A stretch of DNA of 34,671 nt from Bacillota bacterium (GTDB lineage Bacteria > Bacillota > Clostridia > Lachnospirales > CAG-274): NCBI GenBank assembly GCA_017460805.1, contig JAFUAF010000022.1, positions 1-34,671 of the forward strand, written 5' to 3'. The translations under genes were made by a program, and so were the position numbers. Below are positions 14,431 through 23,487 of this stretch, piece by piece. The notes beneath the pieces are model-generated. The model was not told the DNA's origin. It searched no databases and saw only the letters and a program-made list of their open reading frames with translations. Each line of letters starts with the position of its first letter. Positions within the stretch are counted from its first letter, which is position 1.

Positions 14431-16260
14431 TCAGCATCTTGCTGCTTTTCTTCTTGCAACGGGGTCAAGAAGTTTCTTTCTTATTCTGAGGTTTTCGGGA
14501 GTAACCTCCACCAGTTCGTCATCTGTGATAAAGTCTATGCACTGTTCAAGGCTCATAACGATATGCGGTGTCAGTTTAAGTGCATCATCCGAGCCCGAAG
14601 CACGGGTATTGGTCAGCTGCTTTTTCTTGCAGACATTGACTTCCATATCGCCTGTTCTCGCATTTCTGCCGACGACCATACCGCAATATACCTTAGTACC
14701 CGCACCGATAAACAAGTCGCCGCGCTCCTGCGCATTGAACAGACCGTAGGTAACAGCCTCGCCTGTTTCAAAAGCAACAAGCGAACCCTGCGGACGGCTT
14801 ACGATCTCGCCCTTGTACGGCTCATAACCGTTAAAAATAGTATTCAAAATACCGTCGCCGTGTGTATCGGTCAAAAATTCGTTTCTGTAACCGATAAGAC
14901 CGCGTGCGGGGATGTTGAATTCAAGGCGTGTATAACCGCCGTTTGAGGGCTGCATATTTATCATTTCGCCGCGGCGTGTGCCAAGCTTTTCGATAACAGC
15001 GCCCACATACTGTTCGGGCACATCGATAGTTGCAAGTTCCATAGGCTCCATGCGCTTGCCGTTTTCCTCGCGGTAAAGCACCTCGGGGCGTGATACCTGA
15101 AATTCGTAACCTTCGCGGCGCATAGTTTCTATAAGTATAGAAAGATGAAGCTCACCGCGGCCGCTGACTTTAAATGCCTCGGCAATATCCGTTTCTTCCA
15201 CTTTAAGGCTGACATCCGTGTTAAGCTCTCTCATCAGTCTGTCACGCAGGTGACGGCTTGTTACAAACTTGCCCTCCTGACCCGCAAACGGGCTGTCATT
15301 TACGCTGAATGTCATAGCAAGCGTAGGCTCGCTTATCTTGTTTACTTCAATAGCAACAGGGTTTTCGACTGCCGCGATGGTATCGCCGATATGGATATCG
15401 GGCATACCGCTTACAGCTACGATAGAACCGATAGTTGCACTGTTTACCTCTATTCTTTCAAGACCCTCGTACTCGTATAACTTTGTAACTCTTATCTTGT
15501 CAAGCTTTTCTGGGTCATGGATATTAACGATAGCAACCTCGTCATTTACCTTGATAGAACCGTTTTCTATCTTGCCGATACCTATTTTGCCGACATATTC
15601 GTTATAGTCGATAGTTGTTACAAGCATCTGAAGATCTGCATCGGGGTCGCCCTCGGGTGCGGGGATATGCTCGATGATCGTATCAAAAAGCGGCTTCATA
15701 TCGGGTGCATCAAGTGCTTCGGCGGGGTCGAGAGCCGCCTTGCCGAGTTTTGCGGATGCAAAAACAAAAGGACTGTCAAGCTGCTCGTCCGTAGCATCGA
15801 GTTCCATAAAAAGTTCAAGTATCTCGTCTACCACTTCGTCGGGACGTGCTTCGGGACGGTCTATCTTGTTGACACAGACTACAACAGGCAAACCAAGTGA
15901 AAGCGCGTTTCTCAAAACAAATTTTGTCTGGGGCATAGCACCCTCGTAAGCATCAACAACAAGTACAACGCCGTTTACCATTTTAAGTACACGCTCTACC
16001 TCGCCGCCGAAATCGGCATGGCCGGGGGTATCGACAATATTTATCTTTGTATGCTCGTAATAAACGGATGTATTTTTCGATAAAATAGTGATGCCTCGCT
16101 CACGCTCTATATCGCCGCTGTCCATAACTCTCTCGCGGATGACCTGGTTTGAACGGAAAGTACCGCTCTGCTTTAAAAGCTCGTCCACAAGTGTTGTCTT
16201 GCCGTGGTCAACGTGGGCAATTATCGCTATATTTCTTATATCTTCACGTTTGGTTTTCAT
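14431..16260 (-). CDS. typA: Ribosome-associated translational GTPase TypA/BipA
   Basis: TypA is an EF-G-like GTPase that binds the ribosome and supports 50S assembly and growth under stress. The 609 residues match the family. The P-loop AHVDHGKTT lies at residues 15-23, switch [17 protein letters not shown] follows, and the NKID specificity motif is intact. The C-terminal part contains the TypA-specific region with [17 protein letters not shown]. The ribosome-binding site is a modest GAGAGAG. It is monocistronic, with its own promoter and terminator. Confidence 0.97.
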   Translation of the reverse strand: MKTKREDIRNIAIIAHVDHGKTTLVDELLKQSGTFRSNQVIRERVMDSGDIERERGITILSKNTSVYYEHTKINIVDTPGHADFGGEVERVLKMVNGVVLVVDAYEGAMPQTKFVLRNALSLGLPVVVCVNKIDRPEARPDEVVDEILELFMELDATDEQLDSPFVFASAKLGKAALDPAEALDAPDMKPLFDTIIEHIPAPEGDPDADLQMLVTTIDYNEYVGKIGIGKIENGSIKVNDEVAIVNIHDPEKLDKIRVTKLYEYEGLERIEVNSATIGSIVAVSGMPDIHIGDTIAAVENPVAIEVNKISEPTLAMTFSVNDSPFAGQEGKFVTSRHLRDRLMRELNTDVSLKVEETDIAEAFKVSGRGELHLSILIETMRREGYEFQVSRPEVLYREENGKRMEPMELATIDVPEQYVGAVIEKLGTRRGEMINMQPSNGGYTRLEFNIPARGLIGYRNEFLTDTHGDGILNTIFNGYEPYKGEIVSRPQGSLVAFETGEAVTYGLFNAQERGDLFIGAGTKVYCGMVVGRNARTGDMEVNVCKKKQLTNTRASGSDDALKLTPHIVMSLEQCIDFITDDELVEVTPENLRIRKKLLDPVARRKAARC

Positions 16261-16307
16261 AATCTCTCTCTTTTCGTATAAAATAATTTCCTAAAATACC
16301 AAACTAA

Positions 16308-16337
16308 ATTTTACCACAAACCGCCTGTAAATTTCAA
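16308..16337 (-). promoter_or_regulatory. Promoter of typA
   Basis: Minus-strand TTGAAA (16337-16332) and TAAAAT (16313-16308) are 18 bases apart. A perfect 10-base palindrome GGCATATGCC lies upstream at 16362-16371, of unknown meaning. Confidence 0.65.
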
Positions 16338-16396
16338 TAAACCATATTCACAAAATTTGACGGCATATGCCTTATTAAGCAGACAATTTTAACAAT

Positions 16397-16427
16397 AAAA
16401 GGCCATTGCTTACCGCAGCGGCCTTTT
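16397..16427 (-). terminator. Terminator at end of the ade operon
   Basis: AAAAGGCC and GGCCTTTT arms close an internally paired loop; the minus-strand 3' side is TTTTATTG. It lies 16 bases beyond the ade stop and closes the long operon running from 24.7 kb. Confidence 0.75.
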
Positions 16428-16442
16428 TGTATAACAACACAA

Positions 16443-18110
16443 TTATTTAAAGTAATCAAATTCATCCACATCAAAAAGACCTTTATCACTTAATTTAAGA
16501 TGCGGTATAACCAGAAGCGAGATAAAACAAAGCACCATAAAAATTGAATTTGAGGCATTCGGGCTTATCTCTTTTATGGCGTCGTTTATTCTGTCAAACT
16601 CCACTACAGCTTCTTCTGCGGACTTATCCGTCATAATGCCGCCTATGGGCAGGGGCATATATTCAAGCACCTTTCCGTTTTTAACAACGGCAATGCCGCC
16701 CTGTGTACCCAACGCATTTACCGCCGCCGCCATATCTTCGGCATTGTCGCCCGCAACGGTTATATTGTGGCTGTCATGGCCTATGGTCTGTGCCACGGCA
16801 CCACCTTTTATCTCAAAACCCGCCGCATAGGCCTTGCCTATATTGCCCGTGTGCTTATGCCTTTCTATATTTGCGACCATAACAAGTCCGTCCGCGTTTT
16901 CCCTGTAAATGCCCTCGGTCACAAGACTGCCCTCGTGCATAAGGATAACGGGCTTTGACGGGTCAAATTCGTTATAAAGCATTTCGGGTGTTACCTTGTC
17001 GATATGCACCGTATTTGTAACATAATCCCTTTTTGTCTTTTTGTCACGCATTTCATAGGTGTTTTCCCCGTTTTCGGCAACAAGTTTTCCGTTGAAATAC
17101 ACCTGTTCTATATTATCGAGAGTAAGCGAATCCGCAACTATTATATCCGCATAGTAATTCGGTGCTATACCGCCCCTGTGTTTAAGACCGTAAACACGCG
17201 CGGGATTGATGCTTGCCATTTTTATTGCCGTTATGGGGTCAAGCCCAAGCTTAACGGCTTTTCTTACACAATGGCGGATAGTGCCGTTTTCAAGTATCTC
17301 GTCGGCGTGCTTGTCGTCGGTACAAAAGGCAAATCTGTCGGCATTGAACGGCGTGACCGCCTTGATAAGCTCCTCCAGATTTTTTGTACCCGTGCCCTCG
17401 CGGATAAAAATAAACATACCCTTGCTTACCTTTTCAAGCGCGTTTTCAACTGTATCGCACTCGTGGTCGGTAATGACATTGCCGCAGATATAGGCATTAA
17501 GACCCTTGCCCGAAATACCCGGTGCATGGCCGTCGATAATATCCGCCGCTTTCAGTTTATTTATGGTATCTTCGTCGCAGTATACGACCCCCGGAAAATT
17601 CATCATTTCACCGAGTCCGAGCAGTCTTGCGCCGTAATTGAGGTCTTTTAACATTCTTTTTACCTCGTTGGCATCCAAAACACAGCCCGAGTGGTCAAAA
17701 GGCGTGGCGGGTACACAGCTCGGCACCATAAAGCACATATTCATGGTCGTTATCGTTCCGTCGTCTATCATATATTCAAGACCCTTTATGCCGCATACAT
17801 TCACTATTTCATGCGGGTCGGCAATTACGGTGGTCGTACCGTGCGGCACTACCGCTCTTGCGTACTCGGACGGGATAAGCAGCGAAGATTCTATATGTAC
17901 ATGGGCATCCATAAGCCCGGGCAGGATAAACTTGCCCGTTACATCTATCTCCTTTTTGCCGCTGTACTCGCCGAGACCCACTATTCGCCTGCCCTCTATG
18001 GCAACATCCGTCTTTATTATCCTGTGATTGAAAACATCGGCAACATAGCCGCCTTTTAAAACTATATCGGCGGGCTGTTCACCAAGTGCGGTTTTAATAT
18101 GCGTTTTCAT
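16443..18110 (-). CDS. ade: Adenine deaminase
   Basis: Ade converts adenine to hypoxanthine and ammonia in purine salvage. The 555 residues belong to the amidohydrolase superfamily. Metal-binding and family motifs visible are LPGLMDAHVHIESS (about residues 65-78), DGHAPGISGKGLNAYICG, CTDDKHADEI and, near the C-terminus, AQTIGHDSHNITVAGDN. The ATG overlaps the thiE stop by 4 bases (ATGA), implying translational coupling. It is the last gene of the run before the terminator at 16.4 kb. Functional connection to thiE is not obvious beyond nucleotide-base metabolism. Confidence 0.95.
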   Translation of the reverse strand: MKTHIKTALGEQPADIVLKGGYVADVFNHRIIKTDVAIEGRRIVGLGEYSGKKEIDVTGKFILPGLMDAHVHIESSLLIPSEYARAVVPHGTTTVIADPHEIVNVCGIKGLEYMIDDGTITTMNMCFMVPSCVPATPFDHSGCVLDANEVKRMLKDLNYGARLLGLGEMMNFPGVVYCDEDTINKLKAADIIDGHAPGISGKGLNAYICGNVITDHECDTVENALEKVSKGMFIFIREGTGTKNLEELIKAVTPFNADRFAFCTDDKHADEILENGTIRHCVRKAVKLGLDPITAIKMASINPARVYGLKHRGGIAPNYYADIIVADSLTLDNIEQVYFNGKLVAENGENTYEMRDKKTKRDYVTNTVHIDKVTPEMLYNEFDPSKPVILMHEGSLVTEGIYRENADGLVMVANIERHKHTGNIGKAYAAGFEIKGGAVAQTIGHDSHNITVAGDNAEDMAAAVNALGTQGGIAVVKNGKVLEYMPLPIGGIMTDKSAEEAVVEFDRINDAIKEISPNASNSIFMVLCFISLLVIPHLKLSDKGLFDVDEFDYFK

Positions 18111-18763
18111 TTTCTGTACTCACCTATCTTTTTTAAAAGTGTTTCGACTTTCGCCTTAACATCCTCCGCACCCGTGATATCGGACACAAGACAGATACAT
18201 CTTGCACCCGCGCCGAGCGGCTTGTCCATGTTATGCTCCTTTATGCCGCCTATTGCGGTATAGGGCAGATCGATATTGTTTACAACATATTCAAGGTATT
18301 CAAGACCTACGGGGTCGCAGACATTGTCCTTTGTCTTTGTCGGGAAAAGCGGCCCCACACCTATGTAGTCCGCCCCGTCGGCGACTGCCTGCCTTGCCTG
18401 TTCGGGGCTGTGGGTGGAAAGACCGATTATCATTTCCTCGCCCACAAGCTTTCTTACCTCTTTAATAGGCAGGTCGTCCTGTCCGATATGCACACCGTCG
18501 GGCCGCACCAGAAGCGCAATATCTATATTGTCATTTATTATAAAAGTGCAGCCGTACTCCGCACACATTTTCTTTATCTCAAGACATTCCTCATAGCGGG
18601 TGCGGATATCCGCATACTTTTCGCGGTACTGTATTATCTTCGCCCCGCCCTCAAGCATGGCACGCACCACCTCAAAATTGCTCCTGCCGTTTGAAAGATT
18701 GGCGGCAGTTATGCAGTATAATGGAAAGTCCAGTTTTTTTCTTTTTTCTTCGGTAATTGACAT
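18107..18763 (-). CDS. thiE: Thiamine-phosphate synthase
   Basis: ThiE joins hydroxymethylpyrimidine diphosphate and thiazole phosphate to thiamine monophosphate. The 218 residues match the family. Motifs: IIQYREK (about residues 39-45), FIINDNIDIALLVRPDGVHIGQDD, IIGLSTHS, ADYIGVGPLFPTKTK and the late AIGGI. No thiM, thiD or thiC is nearby. The 20-base gap upstream contains no TPP riboswitch, so it appears to depend on the upstream operon promoter. ade overlaps its end. Confidence 0.94.
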   Translation of the reverse strand: MSITEEKRKKLDFPLYCITAANLSNGRSNFEVVRAMLEGGAKIIQYREKYADIRTRYEECLEIKKMCAEYGCTFIINDNIDIALLVRPDGVHIGQDDLPIKEVRKLVGEEMIIGLSTHSPEQARQAVADGADYIGVGPLFPTKTKDNVCDPVGLEYLEYVVNNIDLPYTAIGGIKEHNMDKPLGAGARCICLVSDITGAEDVKAKVETLLKKIGEYRK

Positions 18764-18783
18764 TTTATTATTTCCTCACATTT

Positions 18784-19062
18784 CTATTTCAAAAAATTTT
18801 CCGTCATATCATGCAATTCGATAAAGGGGTCGTTTTTCAGCCCTTCTCCCGTTGCTGTATTGACAATATCATGTCTGTCATTGCTGTAGTCCGAATAACC
18901 GTCTATCATTTCAAGCATTTTTGTTATAACATCATAGGTCACATCATACATCAAATTTTCGGTGTCCTTGTCGGAAGTGCCGTGCTTTGCCATACAATTC
19001 TCCACACAGCTTTTCTGTATGACCGCAAGATGTTCAAAAAACTTTTTCTGCATATCATTCAT
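18784..19062 (-). CDS. Small cytoplasmic protein, unknown
   Basis: A 92-residue, mostly helical, acidic protein without signal peptide or membrane segment. It contains Cys residues near 19 and 23 (CVENC spacing) and a DVTYDVITKMLEMIDGYSDYS segment, but no family is recognised. I use the ATG at 19062, which overlaps the preceding gene stop by 8 bases. A TTG six bases upstream (19068) lies closer to the GAGGG ribosome-binding site and is also possible. It is tightly packed within the AI-2E-to-ade operon, 20 bases before thiE. Confidence 0.7.
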   Translation of the reverse strand: MNDMQKKFFEHLAVIQKSCVENCMAKHGTSDKDTENLMYDVTYDVITKMLEMIDGYSDYSNDRHDIVNTATGEGLKNDPFIELHDMTENFLK

Positions 19063-19318
19063 GGACAAACCATCCCTCTTTTGAAAACTCCGGTATCAGA
19101 TGTGCGGTCGAACGAATCACTTCCATATATTTCTTCACTTCGTCTTCATTAAAGCCGAAAATATTTTCAACAGTATAGTCCGGAAGATAACAGGTCATAT
19201 AGTGAAAACAATCTTTTTCATCGGCTTTTTCAACATATACCTTTACCCTGCCCGATGACAGATATTCGGAATGGGTTATCTCCGTTTCATCATCAAGCGT
19301 CAAAAATGGGTACATCAT
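19055..19318 (-). CDS. Small protein, unknown
   Basis: An 87-residue acidic protein starting MMYPFLTLDDETEITHSEY, beta-rich in its first half (repeated V/Y strands) with a helical EDEVKKYMEVIRS segment later. No family recognised. An AAAGGAG at about 8-base spacing precedes the ATG. It overlaps the next small gene and follows the small membrane protein after 18 bases. The paired overlap with the 92-residue protein suggests the two work together, as in small immunity or chaperone pairs, but nothing in the sequence proves this. Confidence 0.7.
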   Translation of the reverse strand: MMYPFLTLDDETEITHSEYLSSGRVKVYVEKADEKDCFHYMTCYLPDYTVENIFGFNEDEVKKYMEVIRSTAHLIPEFSKEGWFVHE

Positions 19319-19336
19319 AGAAAAAACTCCTTTCTG

Positions 19337-19624
19337 TCAGCTTTTCTTTATATCGGTTATCAGCAGCATACCAAAAATCAAAATAAAATTCATTATAGCT
19401 AACACAAAGATAAACGGTAAAAAATCCTCGTTTGGCGATCCTGTTTTTATGAAATCAACAACAGCCCTTATGCCCGCAAAATCAAGGCGGCAAAACTGAT
19501 ATATATTGCAAAGCAAAACCATATACCAGCGCTTTTTATACAGACCTTTTACTTTAGCCGCAGCTTTAGCCGCAGCAATACAGCATACTACGGGCAAAAC
19601 AAAAGTTACAAGTATAATGTCCAT
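19337..19624 (-). CDS. Small membrane protein, unknown
   Basis: A 95-residue protein with an N-terminal hydrophobic segment (about 2-20, IILVTFVLPVVCCIAAAKAAA) best viewed as an Ala/Val-rich helix, and a second at about 68-88 (FIFVLAIMNFILIFGMLLI region). The middle is basic. The ATG at 19624 is 8 bases after GGAGGT; an upstream in-frame TTG overlaps that site and is rejected. It follows tatD after 25 bases. No family is recognised. Confidence 0.68.
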   Translation of the reverse strand: MDIILVTFVLPVVCCIAAAKAAAKVKGLYKKRWYMVLLCNIYQFCRLDFAGIRAVVDFIKTGSPNEDFLPFIFVLAIMNFILIFGMLLITDIKKS

Positions 19625-19649
19625 TATCGTTACCTCCAATTTTACCGCC

Positions 19650-20435
19650 TTAGCCTAAACTGCCCAAAAACACCTTTTCGGTATTTTCCTTTGCTTTTGC
19701 GATAAGTTCCTCCTCATCGGCTTTCATATACTTGGCAAGGTCTTTAGCCACATACTTTATATTCTGCGGAACATTGACCCTGCCGAGCCCCTTTACATTT
19801 TTTGGTATAAGATACGGCGCATCGGTCTCGAGCATTACCCTGTCAAGCGGCAGGATACTCACGGCATCACGCAGTTCCCCCGCGCGCTTATCATCGCATA
19901 TCCAGCCCGTTATACCGATATAAAAGCCCATATCGAGATAAGTTTCAAGCGTTTTTCTGCTGCCCGTAAAACAATGCACAACGGACTTTTTGCAAATCTC
20001 GGGATGATTTTTAAACCGCTTCGCGAAGTCCTCCGCCGCATCTCTCTCATGCAGAAACAGCGGTTTATTCAGCTTTTCCGCAATAACGATATGCTTTTCA
20101 AGGCAGCGTATCTGATTTTCCTTGGTCGAAAACATACGGTCATAGTCCAGCCCGCACTCGCCCACAGCCACTATTTTCGGGTTCTTCGACACATATTCCT
20201 CTATCAGGTCAAAATCCTCTTTTTTGGCGCTGTCGGCATTATGCGGATGAATACCCGCCGTACCGTAACACTCATGTGTTTTCACAAAGCTGTCCACAAG
20301 CCTGTTTTCGTGCATATCACTGCCCGTAAGTATACAGGCCACACCCTCCGCCGCCGCATCATTCAGCACCTTTTCGGGCTCTTTGAACTGACGGCAGAAC
20401 AAATTAAGTCCTATATCATAAAATTTTGTTTCCAT
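19650..20435 (-). CDS. tatD: TatD-family metal-dependent hydrolase/DNase
   Basis: TatD proteins are TIM-barrel metal-dependent deoxyribonucleases linked to DNA repair and turnover. The 261 residues match. The N-terminus YDIGLNLFCRQF resembles the E. coli TatD type rather than the YcfH type. Metal-site motifs are visible: GIHPHNA, GECGLDYDRMFS (Glu), LFLHERDA, HCFTGS and LETDAPYLIP (Asp). The ATG at 20435 begins 16 bases beyond the GH13 stop. A longer reading back to 20489 would overlap the GH13 coding region and add a non-homologous basic tail, so it is rejected. The ribosome-binding site is weak, suggesting coupling to GH13 translation. Confidence 0.9.
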   Translation of the reverse strand: METKFYDIGLNLFCRQFKEPEKVLNDAAAEGVACILTGSDMHENRLVDSFVKTHECYGTAGIHPHNADSAKKEDFDLIEEYVSKNPKIVAVGECGLDYDRMFSTKENQIRCLEKHIVIAEKLNKPLFLHERDAAEDFAKRFKNHPEICKKSVVHCFTGSRKTLETYLDMGFYIGITGWICDDKRAGELRDAVSILPLDRVMLETDAPYLIPKNVKGLGRVNVPQNIKYVAKDLAKYMKADEEELIAKAKENTEKVFLGSLG

Positions 20436-20451
20436 AATAATATTTACCCGC

Positions 20452-22527
20452 TTAGTCCTTTTTGGTGCTGACCCAGACCGAGCAGCCATAAGATGCCGTA
20501 AAAGCGGTAAAAGTTCCTTCCTTCACCTTTGCGACCTCAATATCCGTAGAGAATGTATGATGATTTGACATGATAACACGCTCGAAAATATCGCCGTCCT
20601 CGGCCTCTATAGCCCATGCGGGCACTATCGTCTCGCGCTCGTTGTCGTTGTTGTTGATTATAACGGCTATATGCTCGTTCTCGTTCCAGCGTCCGAAACA
20701 TACAACTCCGCTCGAATTATACAGATAATCAAGGCTTCCCGTTGAAAAGGCTTTGTATGCCTTGTGCACCTTTATCATCGCTCTGTAAAAATCCAGTATC
20801 TCGGGGTCTTCCCTGCCCCACGGGAAAGGCCGTCTGTTGTCGGGGTCTGTCCAGCCCGTCATGCCCGCTTCATCCCCGTAATAAATGGTCGGTGCGCCTA
20901 TCCATGTCATCTGAAAAAGGATAGCTTCGCGCATTATGGCCTTGTTTATGCCCGTATCGGCTTCATGTGCGCCCATTGTATGCAGTCTGCCGACTTTTCT
21001 GTTTGTTCTTGTCAGAAAACGCGAATGGTCGTGGTTTGAAAGCTGATTCATGGCTACACTTAAACTCGGATAGGAAAAACGCGCCATAAAATAACGCATC
21101 GTACTTTCAAAATCCGCGCTGTTATTGTATTTTTCAGGCTGTGCGGACTCGCTGTGCTTTTCCATACCCGTCAAAAACCATGTCAAAGGCTCCATAAAAG
21201 CATCATAGTTCATAACGGTATCCCATTGGTCGCCCATAAGCCAATCCTTTGGGTCGCCGTAATGCTCGGCAAGGATTATCGCCTCGGGGTTTGCCTCTTT
21301 TACAGCCTTGCGGAAATCCCGCCAGAATTTCATATTGAATTCTTTTGTACTGCCCAGATCGGCAGCTACATCAAGTCTCCAGCCGTCGGCATTGAAAGGC
21401 GGAGACACCCATTTTTTGCCAATGCCCAAAATATAGTCATAAAGCTCCTTTGAGCCCTCAAAATTGAGTTTGGGATGGTTGTCGTGACCCCACCAGCCGT
21501 CATAATGCTCATCATCTATCCATTTAAAGTAATTTCTGTACTTGCTGTCCTTATTTTTGAACGCGCCCGCCTCGTAGCCGTTTTTCTCGTAAAATCCCTC
21601 GCGGTCGAGCCACTTGTTGAACGCGCCGCAATGGTTGAACACACCGTCAAGGATAACGCGTATCCCCTTTGAGTGAGCAAGTTCTATAAGCCTTATCATC
21701 AGCTTGTTGCTTTCTTCAAGGTTTTCTTTGTCGGTAGTCCTTATCATGTACATATCCGCACGCGAATTGTCCATATCGCCCTCGGGCACAAGTGTTGTGC
21801 CGTCGTTTACGATAACGCCGTAATGCGGGTCTATATAATCATAGTCCTGAATATCGTATTTGTGGTTGCTGGGCGACACAAAAACAGGGTTAAAATAAAT
21901 CGCATCTATGTCAAGACTTTTAAGATAGTCCATTTTCTCGATAACACCCTGCAAATCGCCGCCGTAAAAATTACAAACATCAAAGTTTTCAAGCGGAGAA
22001 TACCAGTCCTTTACCATTTTTGCCCTTGCGCCGAGATAAACATATTCGTCATCCAGCACATCATTGTTTTTATCGCCGTCAAAAAACCTGTCAACATATA
22101 TCTGATACATAACAGCGCCCTTTGCCCAGTCCGGAGTATGAAAGCCCGGCATAATGGCAAAGTTGTAGGCGGGGTCTGCCTGCGGCAAAACGCCCTGCTT
22201 GTTATAGCAGTATTTTCTGCCGTCCTTTTCAATAAGAAAATAGTACTCTATCGGATCCGTCCCTGTTATAAGGCTTCCCTCGTAAAAATCAAAGCGGCTT
22301 GTTGTACGTACTTTTTCCATATTGATAAAGCTTTCTTCAAGCTGGATGCTGCACTTGTCCACATTGTCTTTCGCTACCCTTAATCTTATGGCAACACGGC
22401 TGTTTTTTTCGGGTTCCGCAGGTGTACGGAACATGGGTGTTTCGTCGGAAAATATCGCATCAAAATTAAGATATTTTATTTTCATTTCGTGCAAAAGCAT
22501 TATTTTGTTTATCATGTTGTTGTCCAT
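20452..22527 (-). CDS. Cytoplasmic GH13 alpha-glucan hydrolase (neopullulanase/cyclomaltodextrinase type)
   Basis: Predicted to hydrolyse maltodextrins, pullulan or cyclodextrins inside the cell. The 691 residues hold an N-terminal beta-rich, CBM34-like domain (about 1-125), the (beta/alpha)8 domain (about 130-590) and a C-terminal beta domain. All four GH13 regions are present: DGVFNH, GWRLDVAAD with nucleophile Asp386, ILAEHYGD with acid/base Glu421, and NHDHSR with Asp500. There is no signal peptide, in agreement with an intracellular enzyme fed by a transporter elsewhere. GAGGTGG precedes the ATG. It lies between a CPBP protease and tatD, with no other starch gene nearby. The exact specificity is not decided by sequence. 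Confidence 0.92.
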   Translation of the reverse strand: MDNNMINKIMLLHEMKIKYLNFDAIFSDETPMFRTPAEPEKNSRVAIRLRVAKDNVDKCSIQLEESFINMEKVRTTSRFDFYEGSLITGTDPIEYYFLIEKDGRKYCYNKQGVLPQADPAYNFAIMPGFHTPDWAKGAVMYQIYVDRFFDGDKNNDVLDDEYVYLGARAKMVKDWYSPLENFDVCNFYGGDLQGVIEKMDYLKSLDIDAIYFNPVFVSPSNHKYDIQDYDYIDPHYGVIVNDGTTLVPEGDMDNSRADMYMIRTTDKENLEESNKLMIRLIELAHSKGIRVILDGVFNHCGAFNKWLDREGFYEKNGYEAGAFKNKDSKYRNYFKWIDDEHYDGWWGHDNHPKLNFEGSKELYDYILGIGKKWVSPPFNADGWRLDVAADLGSTKEFNMKFWRDFRKAVKEANPEAIILAEHYGDPKDWLMGDQWDTVMNYDAFMEPLTWFLTGMEKHSESAQPEKYNNSADFESTMRYFMARFSYPSLSVAMNQLSNHDHSRFLTRTNRKVGRLHTMGAHEADTGINKAIMREAILFQMTWIGAPTIYYGDEAGMTGWTDPDNRRPFPWGREDPEILDFYRAMIKVHKAYKAFSTGSLDYLYNSSGVVCFGRWNENEHIAVIINNNDNERETIVPAWAIEAEDGDIFERVIMSNHHTFSTDIEVAKVKEGTFTAFTASYGCSVWVSTKKD

Positions 22528-22551
22528 AATTCCACCTCACGTTTTTGAGCG

Positions 22552-23487
22552 TTAAGCCGTCATAAAGTTCATAATTTTCATGTATAAAATATAAAATACG
22601 ATCACCGATACAAAGGGCACGTCTATTATTCTGCCCCTGCCCGCTTCAAGGTCTGTCACAAACTCCCTGCGTGCATCGAGCGAATATTTGTAATCTATAT
22701 TTCTGCCCTTGTTTACGCGGATAAAAAGGTATAAAAGACCGATAAGCACGGGCAGCGTAAACGCAAGAAATATCGTTGCGTCCGCAAAAATTTCCATATG
22801 AGTGTATTCTTCTGCTTTTGCCGCCGTATCGGGATCCTGTATTTTGCTCAGCACCACCTGGATGCTGTTTATGATAAAATGGGCAAGCATAGAGGAATAT
22901 ATCGAATTTGTATAATGTACCAATATGCCGAATATCATACCCGCCACCGCAGCATAAGCAAGCTGATACAGGTCAAGGTGCATTATGCCGAAAAACAGCG
23001 CCGAAAAGAACGCCGCTTTTATAAGCCCCATTCTTTTATAACCCGTCATTATCACTCCGCGGAACATCAGCTCCTCAAAAACACCGGGCATAACGCCTAT
23101 AGCCGCCACAAGAAAGCCCATTGAATACCGCTCTATATACTGACTTACAATATCCTCATTATCGGGCACGAAAAACTCCGTAATGCTGCCGACCCACAGC
23201 ATGAGCGGCAGGGTAAAGAGCGCAATGAGCACGACAAGTATCACATTTTTAAGCGCAAGCGTGTCATGCGGCACGATATCTCTTAACCTGTTGCCCGTGA
23301 CCATGCAGTAAAAGCCGATAGGCAATGCAAAAACCAACAGATGCTGAAAAAGTGTGATATACTTTTCAAACATATCATAGTCAACACCGGGTATAAGTTT
23401 TATCAACACCGCAATAGCGATCGGCAAAAGCCCGTTGTACACCATAAAGCAAAGCATAAAAAGATTGGCTTTTACAGGCTTATCCAT
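22552..23487 (-). CDS. CPBP-family intramembrane metalloprotease
   Basis: A multi-pass membrane protein of the CAAX-protease / bacteriocin-processing (Abi) family; in bacteria roles include bacteriocin immunity and membrane protein processing. Of its 311 residues, about eight segments are hydrophobic. Active-site motifs are EELMFRGV (Glu-Glu and Arg), FFGIMHLD (His) and HFIINS (His), spaced as in the family. The start is ATG 23487, 7 bases after GGGAGGT. It overlaps the previous gene stop by 8 bases; a longer reading back to 23526 lies inside that gene. No bacteriocin is visible, so its substrate is unknown. Confidence 0.88.
   Translation of the reverse strand: MDKPVKANLFMLCFMVYNGLLPIAIAVLIKLIPGVDYDMFEKYITLFQHLLVFALPIGFYCMVTGNRLRDIVPHDTLALKNVILVVLIALFTLPLMLWVGSITEFFVPDNEDIVSQYIERYSMGFLVAAIGVMPGVFEELMFRGVIMTGYKRMGLIKAAFFSALFFGIMHLDLYQLAYAAVAGMIFGILVHYTNSIYSSMLAHFIINSIQVVLSKIQDPDTAAKAEEYTHMEIFADATIFLAFTLPVLIGLLYLFIRVNKGRNIDYKYSLDARREFVTDLEAGRGRIIDVPFVSVIVFYILYMKIMNFMTA

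Noticed and set aside
18764-18783. TPP riboswitch before thiE
   Set aside because: Only 20 bases separate thiE from the preceding gene, too short for a THI element, and none was seen within that gene.
19650-20489. Longer TatD with an extra 18-residue N-terminus
   Set aside because: The extension overlaps the GH13 coding region, is basic and unlike the family, and the internal ATG gives the standard TatD start.
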